The notes: generated by a model not told the origin, from the sequence alone. Positions 37,061-46,745 are shown, numbered from the stretch's first letter. The stretch is 64,000 bases of DNA from Arcobacter sp. (GCA_002869565.1 PKUJ01000011.1:124001-188000); one strand, 5' to 3'. Numbers and translations: made by a program.

Positions 37061-37883
37061 TATCTTTATAATTGTTATCGCTTTTGTAAATTTCTTTGTT
37101 GTTTACAAAGTGTCTTAAGTCTTTATATTCATCTCTTGTTAAATATCTACTTTTACCTGTTGGTAAGTTGTTAAGTGATATTCCACCAAATTCAAATCTT
37201 TTTAAATCCATAACTTCTAGTCCAAAGTGTCCAAAAAATCTTCTAAGTTCTCTATTCTTACCTTCAGTGATACCTACTTTTAGTTTAGAAAAGTTATCTC
37301 CATTTGTAAGAATTTGATATGCAACAAAAGGCTCAAATGTCATTGATCTTACTTTAGATTTTTCATGACCCCCACTTGAGGCATCTTCAAGTTCTAAACC
37401 ATTTAGCATTGCTTCTTCAACTTTTGGATGAATCTTGCCATCAACTTTGATTTTATAAACTCTTTCTAGGTTTGAGTGCATTAATTTATTTGCAACATCA
37501 ACTGAATCTGTAAGTAAAATTAAACCTTCACTTGCATAATCAAGTCTACCAATTGGCATAAAATCTTTGTACTTTTTATCTAATGTATCAAATATTACTT
37601 TTCTACCTCTTGGATCACTTTTTGTTACAAGTTCTCCTTTAGGTTTGTTATATATTATAACAGTATACATTCTATTTTTATCAGATTTAATTACTCTTTT
37701 ACCAATTTTAACAATATCTCCTGATACTACTTTTGTAGCAAGATCAGATATTACTTTATTATTAATTGTAACCCGACCCTCTTCTATTACTTTGTCAGCT
37801 TCTCTTCTAGAATAGTTACTATTGTGAGATATAAATTTATTTAACCTGACTGGTTCATCTATTTCGTTTTCTTCTTCTCTCAT
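37053..37883 (-). CDS. rluB: RsuA/RluB-family rRNA pseudouridine synthase
   Basis: A 276-residue enzyme with an N-terminal S4 RNA-binding domain (VRLNKFISHNSNYSRREADK) and a synthase domain with catalytic Asp in MPIGRLDYASEGLILLTD (about 110-127) and KVGITEGKNRELRRFFGHFG. Family members modify 23S or 16S rRNA; RluB (23S U2605-type) is the best guess. It overlaps kdsD by 4 bp. Confidence 0.9.
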   Translation of the reverse strand: MREEENEIDEPVRLNKFISHNSNYSRREADKVIEEGRVTINNKVISDLATKVVSGDIVKIGKRVIKSDKNRMYTVIIYNKPKGELVTKSDPRGRKVIFDTLDKKYKDFMPIGRLDYASEGLILLTDSVDVANKLMHSNLERVYKIKVDGKIHPKVEEAMLNGLELEDASSGGHEKSKVRSMTFEPFVAYQILTNGDNFSKLKVGITEGKNRELRRFFGHFGLEVMDLKRFEFGGISLNNLPTGKSRYLTRDEYKDLRHFVNNKEIYKSDNNYKDND

Positions 37884-38845
37884 TTTATACCTGCTTCAAT
37901 TAGATCATGGATATGTAATACCCCAACTAATTTATTTTCTTTATCTGTAACAACAAGAAGTTGAATTTTGAAATCTTCAATAATTTTTAAAGCATCACTT
38001 GCCAACAGATTTTTATCATTTATTGTTTTAGGATTTTTTGTTGCAATTGTTTCAACTTCACAATCAATTGAAAAGTCTTCATTCATTAAAGCTCTTCTTA
38101 AATCTCCATCACTTAGTACAGATGATAATTTACCATTTTCATCTACAATAAGTACATTTCCTAATCTTCCTTCACTCATTACTACAATCGCATCTTTAAG
38201 TTTCGTTTCACGTGAAACAATAGGTAAATTATCTTTTTTTAGTAAATCATCTACTTTAATAAAAAGTTTTTTCCCTAAACTTCCACCAGGATGAAATGAG
38301 GCAAAATCTTCTTTTTTAAAGTTTCTCTTTTTCATTAAACAAACTGCTAAAACATCTCCCATTGCCATTGTCAATGTAGTTGATGATGTTGGAGCAGTAT
38401 CAAGAGGACAAGCCTCTTTTGTAACAGAGATATCAATAAAAAAATCTGAATATTTTCCTAATGTTGATTGTTTATTTTTTGCCATGGCAATTAATGGTAT
38501 ATCAAATCTCTTTAGATGAGGGAGTAGTTGAATTAATTCTTCACTCTCTCCACTATAGGAAATTCCAAGAACTACATCTTCTTTTCCTATCATTCCTAAA
38601 TCACCGTGCATTGCCTCTGTTGGATGCAAGAAAAAAGATGATGTTCCCGTACTAGCAAAGGTAGCAGCCATTTTTGCTCCTACAAGACCAGATTTACCTA
38701 CTCCTGTGATTATTAATTTTCCTTTACAGGAAACTATTAAATCTACAGCTTTTTTTAAATCAAAAGCTGAGATATTTTCTGCTGCAAGTTTAAGTTCATT
38801 TGCTTCTGTCTCAAGAACATCTTTTGCAATTTTATTGAAATCCAT
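37880..38845 (-). CDS. kdsD: Arabinose-5-phosphate isomerase (SIS + CBS domains)
   Basis: A 321-residue KdsD/KpsF enzyme converting ribulose 5-phosphate to arabinose 5-phosphate for Kdo and lipooligosaccharide synthesis. The SIS domain has KLIITGVGKSGLVGAKM and STGTSSFFLHPTEAMHGDLG; residues about 205-321 are two CBS motifs. A parS-like palindrome (38204-38219) lies inside the reading frame, in codons for Val-Ser-Arg-Glu-Thr. Confidence 0.95.
   Translation of the reverse strand: MDFNKIAKDVLETEANELKLAAENISAFDLKKAVDLIVSCKGKLIITGVGKSGLVGAKMAATFASTGTSSFFLHPTEAMHGDLGMIGKEDVVLGISYSGESEELIQLLPHLKRFDIPLIAMAKNKQSTLGKYSDFFIDISVTKEACPLDTAPTSSTTLTMAMGDVLAVCLMKKRNFKKEDFASFHPGGSLGKKLFIKVDDLLKKDNLPIVSRETKLKDAIVVMSEGRLGNVLIVDENGKLSSVLSDGDLRRALMNEDFSIDCEVETIATKNPKTINDKNLLASDALKIIEDFKIQLLVVTDKENKLVGVLHIHDLIEAGIK
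38204..38219. promoter_or_regulatory. parS-like ParB-binding site inside kdsD
   Basis: CGTTTCACGTGAAACA contains the perfect 14-bp palindrome GTTTCACGTGAAAC and matches the bacterial parS consensus TGTTTCACGTGAAACA at 15 of 16 positions. ParB sites are known to occur inside genes. A second, perfect site lies at 43729-43744. Confidence 0.8.
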
Positions 38846-38853
38846 ATTTTGCC

Positions 38854-40845
38854 TTATTGAACAAATAAAGTTGGTACAATCATTGGGTATTTTTTAAATT
38901 TTCTAATACAATGTTTTCTAACTACTTTTCTAATTTCATCTTCTAAAACTCTATTGTTTTTGAAAAGACCTTCTTTTGCATTTTCTAAAAATGTAACAAG
39001 TAAATCTTCAATCTCTTTTGAGAATGCTTTATCTAATTTGTCTGGGACTAATCCAAAAGATGAAACTCTTGGTCTATCTTCCATTTTTCTGTCATTTGCA
39101 TTTATTTGACCAACAATCATAACAACACCTTCGTTTGCCATTGTTTGTCTATCAATAATTATATCATCAGAAATTTTATTGTTCAGTTGATTATCAATAT
39201 AAACTTTTCCAGTTTTAACTGATTTTACTTTTTTTAGATATTTAGGTGTAACTTCAACTTGTTCACCATCACTCATAATATAAGTATTTCTTTCTAATAC
39301 ACCACACTCAATACCTGTTTGTTGATGTTTAACTGCATGATTATACTCACCATGAATTGGCATAAAGAATTTTGGTTTTACAAGTCTTAACATAAGTTTT
39401 TGTTCTTCTTGTGCAGCATGACCTGATACATGAATTTCTGTAAAGTCTTTGTATGCAACTTTTGCACCAGCTTTTAGTAAGTGATTAAGTACAGTTGATA
39501 CACTTGCTTCATTTCCAGGAATTGCTTTAGCAGAAAGAATGATTTGATCACCTGGCTTAATTTTAATATGTCTATGTTCATGAATTGACATTCTATATAG
39601 TGCAGACATCGATTCTCCTTGAGAACCAGTAGTAATAATTAGAACTTCTTTATCTTGGTATTTATTTACTTCATGAGCATCAATAAATTGGTCTTTTGGA
39701 AATTTAATATATCCTAAACTCATTGCTAAGTCCAAGTTTTTTTACATTGATCTACCAATTACACATATTTTTCTTCCATATTTTATACCATGATCAATTG
39801 CTTGTGCAACTCTATGAATATTTGAAGAGAAAGTTGACATTATAACTCTTCCTTTTGCAGTAGAGAAAATTCTATCAAAAGTAGGAGCTACTGTTTTTTC
39901 AGATTTAGTAAAACCTGGAGAGTGTGAGTTGGTAGAATCAGACATTAAAAGTAAAACACCCTCTTCTCCATAATGTGCAAATCTATGTAAATCTGTTGGG
40001 AATCCATCAATTGGAGTATGGTCAATTTTAAAGTCACCAGTGTGAATAATTGTTCCAGCTTCAGTTTTAATTGCTAAAGATGATGCATCAATAATTGAGT
40101 GAGTAATATGAATCCACTCAACTTCAAAATCACCAATCTTTATTTGAGTTCTTTTTTCAACAGGTCTAAATAAATCTCTATGTTGTTTAATTTTATGTTC
40201 ATCAAATTTTGAACCAATCATTTCTAATGGTAAAGATGTTCCATAAATTGGAAATTGTAATTCTTTATATAGATATGCCATTGCTCCAATATGATCTTCA
40301 TGACCGTGAGTTATAACAACTGCAGCAATTTTATCTTTGATTTGTCTAATATAAGTGAAATCTGGGATAAGAATATCAACTCCATGCATATCTTCATCTG
40401 GGAAACTCATACCTACATCAACGATAATTGCACTTTTTTCAGTTTCAATTACCATCATATTTCCACCAATTTCACCTAATCCTCCTAAAGGAGTGATTCT
40501 AACTTTTGCATTAGTAGATAAGTTTAGTTTATTATGAGGGTTTAATCTCTCTTTATGAGATCTTTCATTAATACTATGTGCTTTTTTTAATTCTGCAATC
40601 CAAGCAGAGTTGTTTCTACTATTATTTGTTCTTGCTCTATTATTAGAATTATTATTTGGTTTTCTTTTTTTGTTATAAGGAGGTTTCTTATCGCCTGTTG
40701 GTTTAGCTTCATTAGGCTTTCCCGCGTTTTGTGAATTTTGAGTATTCTCTGTCTTTTGTGTATTTTGAGGAGCAGTAGTATTAGTACTTTTTACTTCCTC
40801 TGCTTTAGCTACATTTTCATGTTTGTTAGCTTCGTTGTTTTCCAT
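38854..40845 (-). pseudogene. rnj: Ribonuclease J split by one in-frame stop codon
   Basis: A 662-residue RNase J frame interrupted by TAA at 39742-39744. The N-terminal part (40845-39742) has a low-complexity Asn/Lys/Thr-rich extension of about 100 residues, as in Helicobacter RNase J, then the metallo-beta-lactamase motif THGHEDHIGAM and HTGDFKID. It ends ICVIGRSM. The same frame resumes KNLDLAMSLGYIKFP, then the rest of the beta-CASP and C-terminal domains (GSQGESMSAL, VSGHAAQEEQKLM). GRSMEKN is conserved in the family, so GAA became TAA. RNase J is usually essential in this phylum. Confidence 0.88.
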
Positions 40846-41629
40846 TTATTACCTTTGTATACAATTGGCTATACAAAGATGCGCTTACTTCATGAGGTCG
40901 TAAAGTCTCTTTTAGATTAAGTTCATTATAGATATTAGATAAAAACTCTTTATTCACAATTGAAGAAAGATTTTTAGATAATTTTTTTCTAGGCTGTGAA
41001 AAACAAACCTTGAGGAATTTGTTAAAATCCTTATCTAATGCTACATTTGTATCTTTTGATACATATAGTATGGAAGACATAACTTTAGGAGGAGGATCAA
41101 AAGATTCAGGAGGTACGTCAAATAGTATCTCAGATTCTTTTGATATCAATTCTGTAATAACTCCAAGTGAAGAGTACTCTTTATCCCCTGCAGTTGCAGA
41201 AAATTTTAGAGCTACTTCTTTTTGAATCATTACAATAATATTCTCGCAATTAACATCTTCAAATGCTCTTAATATAATGTTTGTTGCAATATAGTATGGT
41301 AAGTTTGCTATAAGATCGTATTTACCATCATATAGACTACCATTTTTGTCCCAAGCTTCTAAAACATCTGTGTGGATAAGTTTAAAACGCTCGCTTTGTA
41401 ACTCTATTGCAAATTTTGACTTTAATATACTGATTAAATCAGTATCGACTTCATATGCAGTCGTATCTTTGTATTTGACTAAATTTTGTGTCAAATCACC
41501 TAATCCAGGCCCAATTTCTACAATATGATTATTGTTATGGGGCATCGATTGGATGATTCTAGTTAAAACACTGCTATCTTTTAAGAAATTTTGTCCAAAT
41601 CTCTTTTTTGCTTTTATATTATTTTTCAT
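40826..41629 (-). CDS. rsmA: 16S rRNA dimethyladenosine transferase
   Basis: A 267-residue KsgA/RsmA that dimethylates two adjacent adenosines near the 3' end of 16S rRNA. It shows KKRFGQNFLKD, SAM motif VEIGPGLGDLTQNL (about 38-51), the catalytic NLPYYIATNI and a normal C-terminal domain. It is first in the minus-strand operon running to phoH; its stop overlaps the rnj start by 20 bp. Confidence 0.96.
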   Translation of the reverse strand: MKNNIKAKKRFGQNFLKDSSVLTRIIQSMPHNNNHIVEIGPGLGDLTQNLVKYKDTTAYEVDTDLISILKSKFAIELQSERFKLIHTDVLEAWDKNGSLYDGKYDLIANLPYYIATNIILRAFEDVNCENIIVMIQKEVALKFSATAGDKEYSSLGVITELISKESEILFDVPPESFDPPPKVMSSILYVSKDTNVALDKDFNKFLKVCFSQPRKKLSKNLSSIVNKEFLSNIYNELNLKETLRPHEVSASLYSQLYTKVINGKQRS

Positions 41630-41701
41630 AAGAATGGAGAGTATATCTGCTTTTAACTTACAATTAGATAAGATAAATTTATAAAATTGAAGGAACTTAT
41701 A

Positions 41702-42463
41702 TTGAGTTATTTTGCAAAAAGAATTATTCCATGTTTAGATGTGAAAGATGGAAGAGTTGTTAAAGGTGTAAATTTTGTTGGATTACGAGATGCCGGAAAT
41801 CCTGTAGAAGTTGCAAAAAGATATAACAATGAAGGTGCTGATGAAATCACTTTTCTTGATATTACTGCAAGTCATGAAAACAGAGATACAATAGTTGATA
41901 TAGTGAAAGATGTTGCTAAAGAAGTCTTTATACCCTTAACAGTTGGTGGAGGTATTAGAAAGCTTGAAGATATCTATAAATTGCTTAATGTTGGATGTGA
42001 TAAAGTATCTATAAACTCTTCAGCAGTTATTAATCCAGACTTTATAGATGAAGGTGCTAAAAGATTTGGTAGCCAATGTATTGTTGTTGCTATTGATGTT
42101 AAAAAAGTTGCTGATGGGTCTTATCATGTTTTTGTTAAAGGTGGTAGAGAAGACACAGGAATTGATGCAATTTCTTGGGCAAAAGAAGTTTATGATAGAG
42201 GTGCTGGTGAAATACTTTTAACTTCTATGGATACTGATGGTGCAAAAACTGGTTTTGAATTAAATATTACAGAAAAAATTTCTTCAATTATTGACATACC
42301 TGTAATAGCAAGTGGTGGAGCAGGAACTATGGCTCATATGAAAGAAGCCTTTGAACATGGTGCAAGTGCAGCATTAGCTGCATCAATTTTCCACTTTAAA
42401 GAAATTGATATTATGGAGTTAAAACATTATTTGAAAGATAATAATATACCTGTAAGGATTTAA
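41702..42463 (+). CDS. hisF: Imidazole glycerol phosphate synthase subunit HisF
   Basis: A 253-residue TIM-barrel cyclase of histidine synthesis. The catalytic aspartates are visible in [19 protein letters not shown] (Asp11-type) and [14 protein letters not shown] (Asp130-type), and phosphate-binding loops are present (VGGGIR, ASGGAG). TTG 41702 is preferred as start, because AAGGA (41690-41694) lies 7 nt upstream and the family begins at this point; TTG 41687 would add five residues. No other his gene is nearby. Confidence 0.95.
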   Translation: MSYFAKRIIPCLDVKDGRVVKGVNFVGLRDAGNPVEVAKRYNNEGADEITFLDITASHENRDTIVDIVKDVAKEVFIPLTVGGGIRKLEDIYKLLNVGCDKVSINSSAVINPDFIDEGAKRFGSQCIVVAIDVKKVADGSYHVFVKGGREDTGIDAISWAKEVYDRGAGEILLTSMDTDGAKTGFELNITEKISSIIDIPVIASGGAGTMAHMKEAFEHGASAALAASIFHFKEIDIMELKHYLKDNNIPVRI

Positions 42464-42464
42464 A

Positions 42465-43136
42465 ATGAAGTTGTTAAAACTTTTTTTATTGCTGCCAATT
42501 GTTGCTTTTTCTTTTGAAATTGAATTTAGCAAAAAATTTTCTCAAGTGCTCCCTCATGATACCTTGAGAGCATATATTACTGTTACTATAATTGATGATG
42601 ATGAAATAACAGTTGCAGAGCGTCTCGAAGTTTTTAATGAAAAGATAAAGACATATGATAAAGTAGAAAGAAAACTTGCTTCTTTCACTATAAGACCTAA
42701 ATATAAGCATTCAAGTAATACCCCAAGAGTTTCTGGGTATGTTGGAGTATTAAGATATGAAGCTAATTCTCATAAAGCAAGATATATGGATGAATTCATT
42801 TCTGAACTTACTTCTTTAAAGAAGAATAGAGATACATCTGTATCTGTAAATAATTTATCTTGGAGTGTAAGAGAAGATACTTATAACATAATTTTAGATT
42901 TATTAAGGCTTAAATCTATTACATGGGCTGAAAGATATGCAAAAAATTTATCTAATGATCTTGGAAAAGATTGTTCTTTGAAAAAAATAATTGTAAATAC
43001 TACAGGTCAATTTATTGAGAATAATAATAGAGAAATTTATACAGTAACTCAAATAAAAAATAAATCAATTCCTCTTCATGAAACAAATCAAGAAGAAATA
43101 AAAATTAATCCTAAATATATTTTGGAGTGTAAATGA
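42465..43136 (+). CDS. SIMPL-domain (DUF541-like) secreted protein
   Basis: A 223-residue protein with signal peptide (LLKLFLLLPIVAFSF). The mature part resembles SIMPL/DUF541 proteins of the cell envelope (strand pattern around SGYVGVLRYEANSHKARYMDEF and the Val-rich segments). The function of bacterial SIMPL proteins is largely unknown. AAGGA is 6 nt before the ATG, and the stop overlaps the next gene by 4 bp (ATGA), so the genes from hisF on look co-transcribed. Confidence 0.7.
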   Translation: MKLLKLFLLLPIVAFSFEIEFSKKFSQVLPHDTLRAYITVTIIDDDEITVAERLEVFNEKIKTYDKVERKLASFTIRPKYKHSSNTPRVSGYVGVLRYEANSHKARYMDEFISELTSLKKNRDTSVSVNNLSWSVREDTYNIILDLLRLKSITWAERYAKNLSNDLGKDCSLKKIIVNTTGQFIENNNREIYTVTQIKNKSIPLHETNQEEIKINPKYILECK

Positions 43137-43669
43137 TAGTTTGTGCAGGAAGAAATGAAACTTTTAAATTTGCAGAACCAATTGGAGTAGGTCTAATAGA
43201 AACGACAATTAATTTGACTAGACATTGTTTATTTAATAAGCCTGAATTTTTGCTATTTATAGGTAGTGCAGGATCTTACGGAGAACATAAAATTTTTGAT
43301 ATTATAGAATCAAAAAGAGCAGCAAATATAGAATTATCTTTTTTATCAAAGGATTCTTACACTCCTCTTGATAATGTTTTAGAATCTGAAAATAAAATGA
43401 CTCGTAATGATACAATTGTTAATAGTTCAAATTATATTAGTACAAACTTTAATTTGTCCAAACAATACAATGAATATGGTGTAGGTATTGAAAACATGGA
43501 ATTTTTTTCAGTCTTACAAGTAGCACGTGAGTTTGAAATTCCAGTTGCAGGTATATTTATAGTTACAAATTATACTAATGAAAATGCCCATGATGATTTT
43601 ATTAAAAATCATCAAGAAGCTATGTCTAAACTAACAAAGTATCTTGTTGAAAAGCAAATTATTAGATAA
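43133..43669 (+). CDS. Nucleoside-phosphorylase-fold protein
   Basis: A 178-residue protein resembling the PNP/MTA-nucleosidase superfamily: IVCAGRNETFKFAEPIGVG near the start, FIGSAGSYG, and the substrate-binding GIGIENMEFFSV-like segment (GVGIENMEFFSVLQVA) followed by PVAGIFIVTNYT. It is shorter than Pfs or DeoD (about 230 residues). It may cleave purine nucleosides, but substrate cannot be assigned by eye. Confidence 0.7.
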   Translation: MIVCAGRNETFKFAEPIGVGLIETTINLTRHCLFNKPEFLLFIGSAGSYGEHKIFDIIESKRAANIELSFLSKDSYTPLDNVLESENKMTRNDTIVNSSNYISTNFNLSKQYNEYGVGIENMEFFSVLQVAREFEIPVAGIFIVTNYTNENAHDDFIKNHQEAMSKLTKYLVEKQIIR

Positions 43670-43728
43670 AAAATAAAAATGTTTCTTTATCTTTGTGAAT
43701 ACATGTTTGCATACCACTACGCTTTCAA

Positions 43729-43744
43729 TGTTTCACGTGAAACA
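43729..43744. promoter_or_regulatory. parS site (perfect 16-bp palindrome)
   Basis: TGTTTCACGTGAAACA is identical to the widely conserved bacterial parS consensus, bound by ParB in chromosome segregation. It lies in the gap between the phosphorylase gene and rlmN. Because parS sites cluster near the replication origin, the window is probably within the origin-proximal part of the chromosome. Confidence 0.92.
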
Positions 43745-43785
43745 TTTTAATAAGAATTAAAAAAGAACCAATAGAAAGGATAAAT

Positions 43786-44853
43786 TTGAATTCAATATAT
43801 GATTACACTTTAGAAGAGTTAAAATCAGAATTAAAACCAAGTTTTAGAGCAAAACAAGTCTACAACTGGATTTATAAAAAATACGTAACATCTTATGATG
43901 ATATGAAAAATATACCAAATGATTTAAAAGAAAATTTGAAAGAAAACTATGCAATTGACATTTTAAAAATTGTAAAAAAAGAACAAAGTACTGACGGAAG
44001 TATAAAATATCTTTTCCAATTACATGATGGGCATACTGTTGAATCAGTATTACTTTTAATGAAAAAGAAAAAGATAAATGAAGATGGAACAGTTGAGCGA
44101 AGTGAAAAATATACTGTATGTATTTCAACACAAGTTGGATGTAAAGTTGGGTGTACTTTTTGTTTAACTGCAAAAGGTGGATTTGTACGTAATCTTTCAG
44201 TAGGTGAAATAGTAGATCAGATAGTAGAAATAAAAAGAGATAACAGTATTCCTGAAAACAAATCTGTAAATATTGTTTATATGGGAATGGGTGAACATCT
44301 TGATAATTATGATAACTTTGTTCATTCTGTTAAAGTATTTTCTGAACTTGAAGGACTTTCAATTAATAGACGAAGGCTTACTGTATCAACATCTGGATTG
44401 TCTTCAAAAATTGAAAAATTGGGAAATGAAGATTTGGGTATACAGTTAGCTATATCTTTACATGCAGTTGATGATGAATTAAGAAGTGAACTGATTCCAA
44501 TGAACAAAGCTTACAATATTCAATCAATTATTGATGCAGTAAAAAAATTCCCTATTGATACTAGAAAGAAAGTAATGTTTGAATATCTTGTTATCAAAAA
44601 TAAAAATGATGATATTGCAAGTGCACAAAAATTGCTAAAACTTTTGGATGGAATTAAAGCAAAAGTAAATTTAATTTACTTTAATCCTTATCCTGGAACT
44701 ACATATCAAAGACCACAAAGCAGTGATATGATAAAATTCCAAGAATATTTAACAAATAGAGGGCTACTTTGTACAATTAGAGAATCTAAAGGTTTAGATA
44801 TTTCCGCTGCGTGTGGACAACTTAAAGAGAAGGAAACTAATGGAAGCTCTTGA
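43786..44853 (+). CDS. rlmN: 23S rRNA (A2503-C2)/tRNA (A37-C2) methyltransferase RlmN
   Basis: A 355-residue radical-SAM enzyme. The cluster motif CKVGCTFC lies near residue 118; the GMGEHLDN (GxGE) and SLHAVDDELR segments follow, and the second catalytic Cys is in DISAACGQL near the C-terminus. It begins with TTG 43786, with AAAGGA just upstream. Its 3' end overlaps a 35-codon reading frame that leads into gltX. Confidence 0.95.
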   Translation: MNSIYDYTLEELKSELKPSFRAKQVYNWIYKKYVTSYDDMKNIPNDLKENLKENYAIDILKIVKKEQSTDGSIKYLFQLHDGHTVESVLLLMKKKKINEDGTVERSEKYTVCISTQVGCKVGCTFCLTAKGGFVRNLSVGEIVDQIVEIKRDNSIPENKSVNIVYMGMGEHLDNYDNFVHSVKVFSELEGLSINRRRLTVSTSGLSSKIEKLGNEDLGIQLAISLHAVDDELRSELIPMNKAYNIQSIIDAVKKFPIDTRKKVMFEYLVIKNKNDDIASAQKLLKLLDGIKAKVNLIYFNPYPGTTYQRPQSSDMIKFQEYLTNRGLLCTIRESKGLDISAACGQLKEKETNGSS

Positions 44854-44947
44854 TTTAGCAATGGTTATATTTGTTGCTGCAGTTGCAATTTTTACTGCAA
44901 TTGGATTTTTGAAAAATTATAAAGATAATGAAAAAGATAAGGAATAG
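44840..44947 (+). CDS. 35-residue single-span membrane protein
   Basis: A short frame, ATG 44840 to TAG 44947, starts inside the last codons of rlmN and ends 1 bp before the gltX start. The product begins MEALDLAMVIFVAAVAIFTA and continues IGFLKNYKDNEKDKE: one hydrophobic helix followed by a charged cytoplasmic tail. AAGGA (44831-44835) precedes the ATG by 5-7 nt, and the frame's own end holds the gltX ribosome site. I recognise no family; the pattern is that of a real small membrane protein. Confidence 0.6.
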   Translation: MEALDLAMVIFVAAVAIFTAIGFLKNYKDNEKDKE

Positions 44948-44948
44948 T

Positions 44949-46358
44949 ATGATAGTTACAAGATTTGCGCCAAGTCCAACAGGATATTTACATATAGGTG
45001 GTTTAAGAACAGCACTGTATAGTTATCTTTGGGCAAGAAGAAACAATGGCGAATTTAGATTAAGAATTGAAGATACAGATACTCAACGAAATAATGAAGC
45101 TGCAATGGATGCTATATTAAAAGCTTTCGATTGGGTTGGATTAAATTATGATGGAGTTGTAGAGTATCAATCGAAAAGATTAGATATTTATAAAAAATAT
45201 ATTAATCAACTTCTTGATGAAGGAAAAGCTTATAATTGTTATATGAGTAAAGAAGAGCTTGATGCCTTAAGAGAAACTCAAATAGCAAATAAACAAACAC
45301 CAAAATATGATGAAACATGGAGACCTGAAGATGGTAAAGTATTACCTCCTATTCCAGAAGGTGTTGAGCCAGTTGTAAGAATTAAATCTCCAAATGATGG
45401 AGTAATTACTTTTATTGATGGTGTTAAGTCTATTATGAATTTTAATTATTCTGAAGTCGATGATTTCGTAATTGCAAGAAGCAATGGAATGCCAACATAT
45501 AACTTTGTTGTAACAGTTGATGATGCACTAATGGGAATGACTGATGTAATTAGAGGCGATGACCATTTAACAAATACTTCAAAACAAATAGTTATTTATG
45601 AAGCTTTAGGTTTTAATATTCCTAAATTTTTTCATGTACCAATGATTAATAATCCACAAGGGAAAAAACTTTCAAAAAGAGATGGTGCCCTAGATGTTAT
45701 GGACTATAAAGAAAAAGGGTATTTACCTGAAGCATTATTAAACTTTCTAGTAAGACTTGGTTGGTCAAATGGAGATCAAGAAATATTTTCTAAAGATGAA
45801 ATGTTAGAACTTTTTAATACTGAAAATATTAATAAATCGGCATCTTCATATAATGAAGAAAAACTGCTATGGTTAAATTCTCACTATATTAAAAATGTTT
45901 CAAATGAAAGATTAGCTAAAGAATTAGAATATTTTGATTGTCATTTAGCTGGGCATGATAAAAAAGAGATGATTTTAGATTTATCAAAAGAGAGAGCACA
46001 AACTTTACTTGAATTAAAAGATGCAATAGAAAAGATTTTAAATCCACCAAGTGAATATGAAGCAAAAGGTTCTAAAAAATTTGTAAAAGAAGATACTCCA
46101 AAAATATTAAAATATTACTTAAATACTTTGGAAGATAGTAAAGAAAATTTACACTTAGCCTGTGATTATGAAATTGTTACTAAGCCTTTTATAGAAGAGT
46201 TTGAATTAAAATTTACACAACTCTTTCAACCAATTAGAATTGCATTAACAGGGGGGACTCAAGCACCTTCTGTATACGATATAATGGCAATTCTTGGGTT
46301 TGATGAAGTTAAAACGAGAATAAATAGAGCATTAGAAGTTAATTTTAATAAAGAATAG
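44949..46358 (+). CDS. gltX: Glutamyl-tRNA synthetase
   Basis: A 469-residue class I synthetase: RFAPSPTGYLHIGGLRTALY (HIGH motif as HIGG), the DDHLTNTSKQ region and the KLSKRDGA (KMSKS-type) loop near residue 240. ATG 44949 is chosen, since AAGGA (44939-44943) is 5 nt upstream; ATG 44928 would add seven residues absent from the family. Many Campylobacterota carry two GltX proteins, one charging tRNA-Gln for later amidation by GatCAB. Confidence 0.95.
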   Translation: MIVTRFAPSPTGYLHIGGLRTALYSYLWARRNNGEFRLRIEDTDTQRNNEAAMDAILKAFDWVGLNYDGVVEYQSKRLDIYKKYINQLLDEGKAYNCYMSKEELDALRETQIANKQTPKYDETWRPEDGKVLPPIPEGVEPVVRIKSPNDGVITFIDGVKSIMNFNYSEVDDFVIARSNGMPTYNFVVTVDDALMGMTDVIRGDDHLTNTSKQIVIYEALGFNIPKFFHVPMINNPQGKKLSKRDGALDVMDYKEKGYLPEALLNFLVRLGWSNGDQEIFSKDEMLELFNTENINKSASSYNEEKLLWLNSHYIKNVSNERLAKELEYFDCHLAGHDKKEMILDLSKERAQTLLELKDAIEKILNPPSEYEAKGSKKFVKEDTPKILKYYLNTLEDSKENLHLACDYEIVTKPFIEEFELKFTQLFQPIRIALTGGTQAPSVYDIMAILGFDEVKTRINRALEVNFNKE

Positions 46359-46428
46359 ATTAATAATACTTGCTTATTAAAAAATAATCAGGCATAATAT
46401 TAGTTACTTAAAAAAAGGAAGACAAGTA

Positions 46429-46695
46429 ATGAACATTTATGTAGGAAATCTGTCATATAGAATGAGTGATAGTGAATTAGAAGCGTTATTCGCTAAGTTT
46501 GGTGAAGTAAAAAGCGCGAAAATCATTATGGACAGAGAAACTGGGAGATCTAAAGGTTTTGGTTTCGTTGAAATGGAAACATCTATAGCTGGTAATCAAG
46601 CTATTGAAGAGTTAAATGGAAGCGACAGTGAAGGTAGATCATTAAGAGTTAATGAAGCTAAACCAAGAGAAGAAAGACCAAGAAGACAATTCTAA
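46429..46695 (+). CDS. RRM-domain RNA-binding protein
   Basis: An 88-residue protein consisting of one RNA-recognition motif, with RNP2 (IYVGNLSY, residues 3-10) and RNP1 (RSKGFGFVEM, about 40-49) and a short basic tail (REERPRRQF). Such small RRM proteins are common in Campylobacterota and cyanobacteria and may bind mRNA or sRNA. A strong terminator follows 15 bp after the stop. Confidence 0.93.
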   Translation: MNIYVGNLSYRMSDSELEALFAKFGEVKSAKIIMDRETGRSKGFGFVEMETSIAGNQAIEELNGSDSEGRSLRVNEAKPREERPRRQF

Positions 46696-46710
46696 TCTTT
46701 TCCAACTAAA

Positions 46711-46745
46711 AAAAAGGTCCTTTTATTTAAAAGGACCTTTTTTTT
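46711..46745 (+). terminator. Intrinsic terminator after the RRM gene
   Basis: AAAAAGGTCCTTTT (46711-46724) and AAAAGGACCTTTTT (46729-46742) form a perfect 14-bp stem with an ATTT loop, continuing into a T-run. Confidence 0.93.

Noticed and set aside
43519-43534. A third CACGTG near 43.5 kb as another parS
   Set aside because: Only the hexamer core matches; the GTTTC/GAAAC arms are missing.
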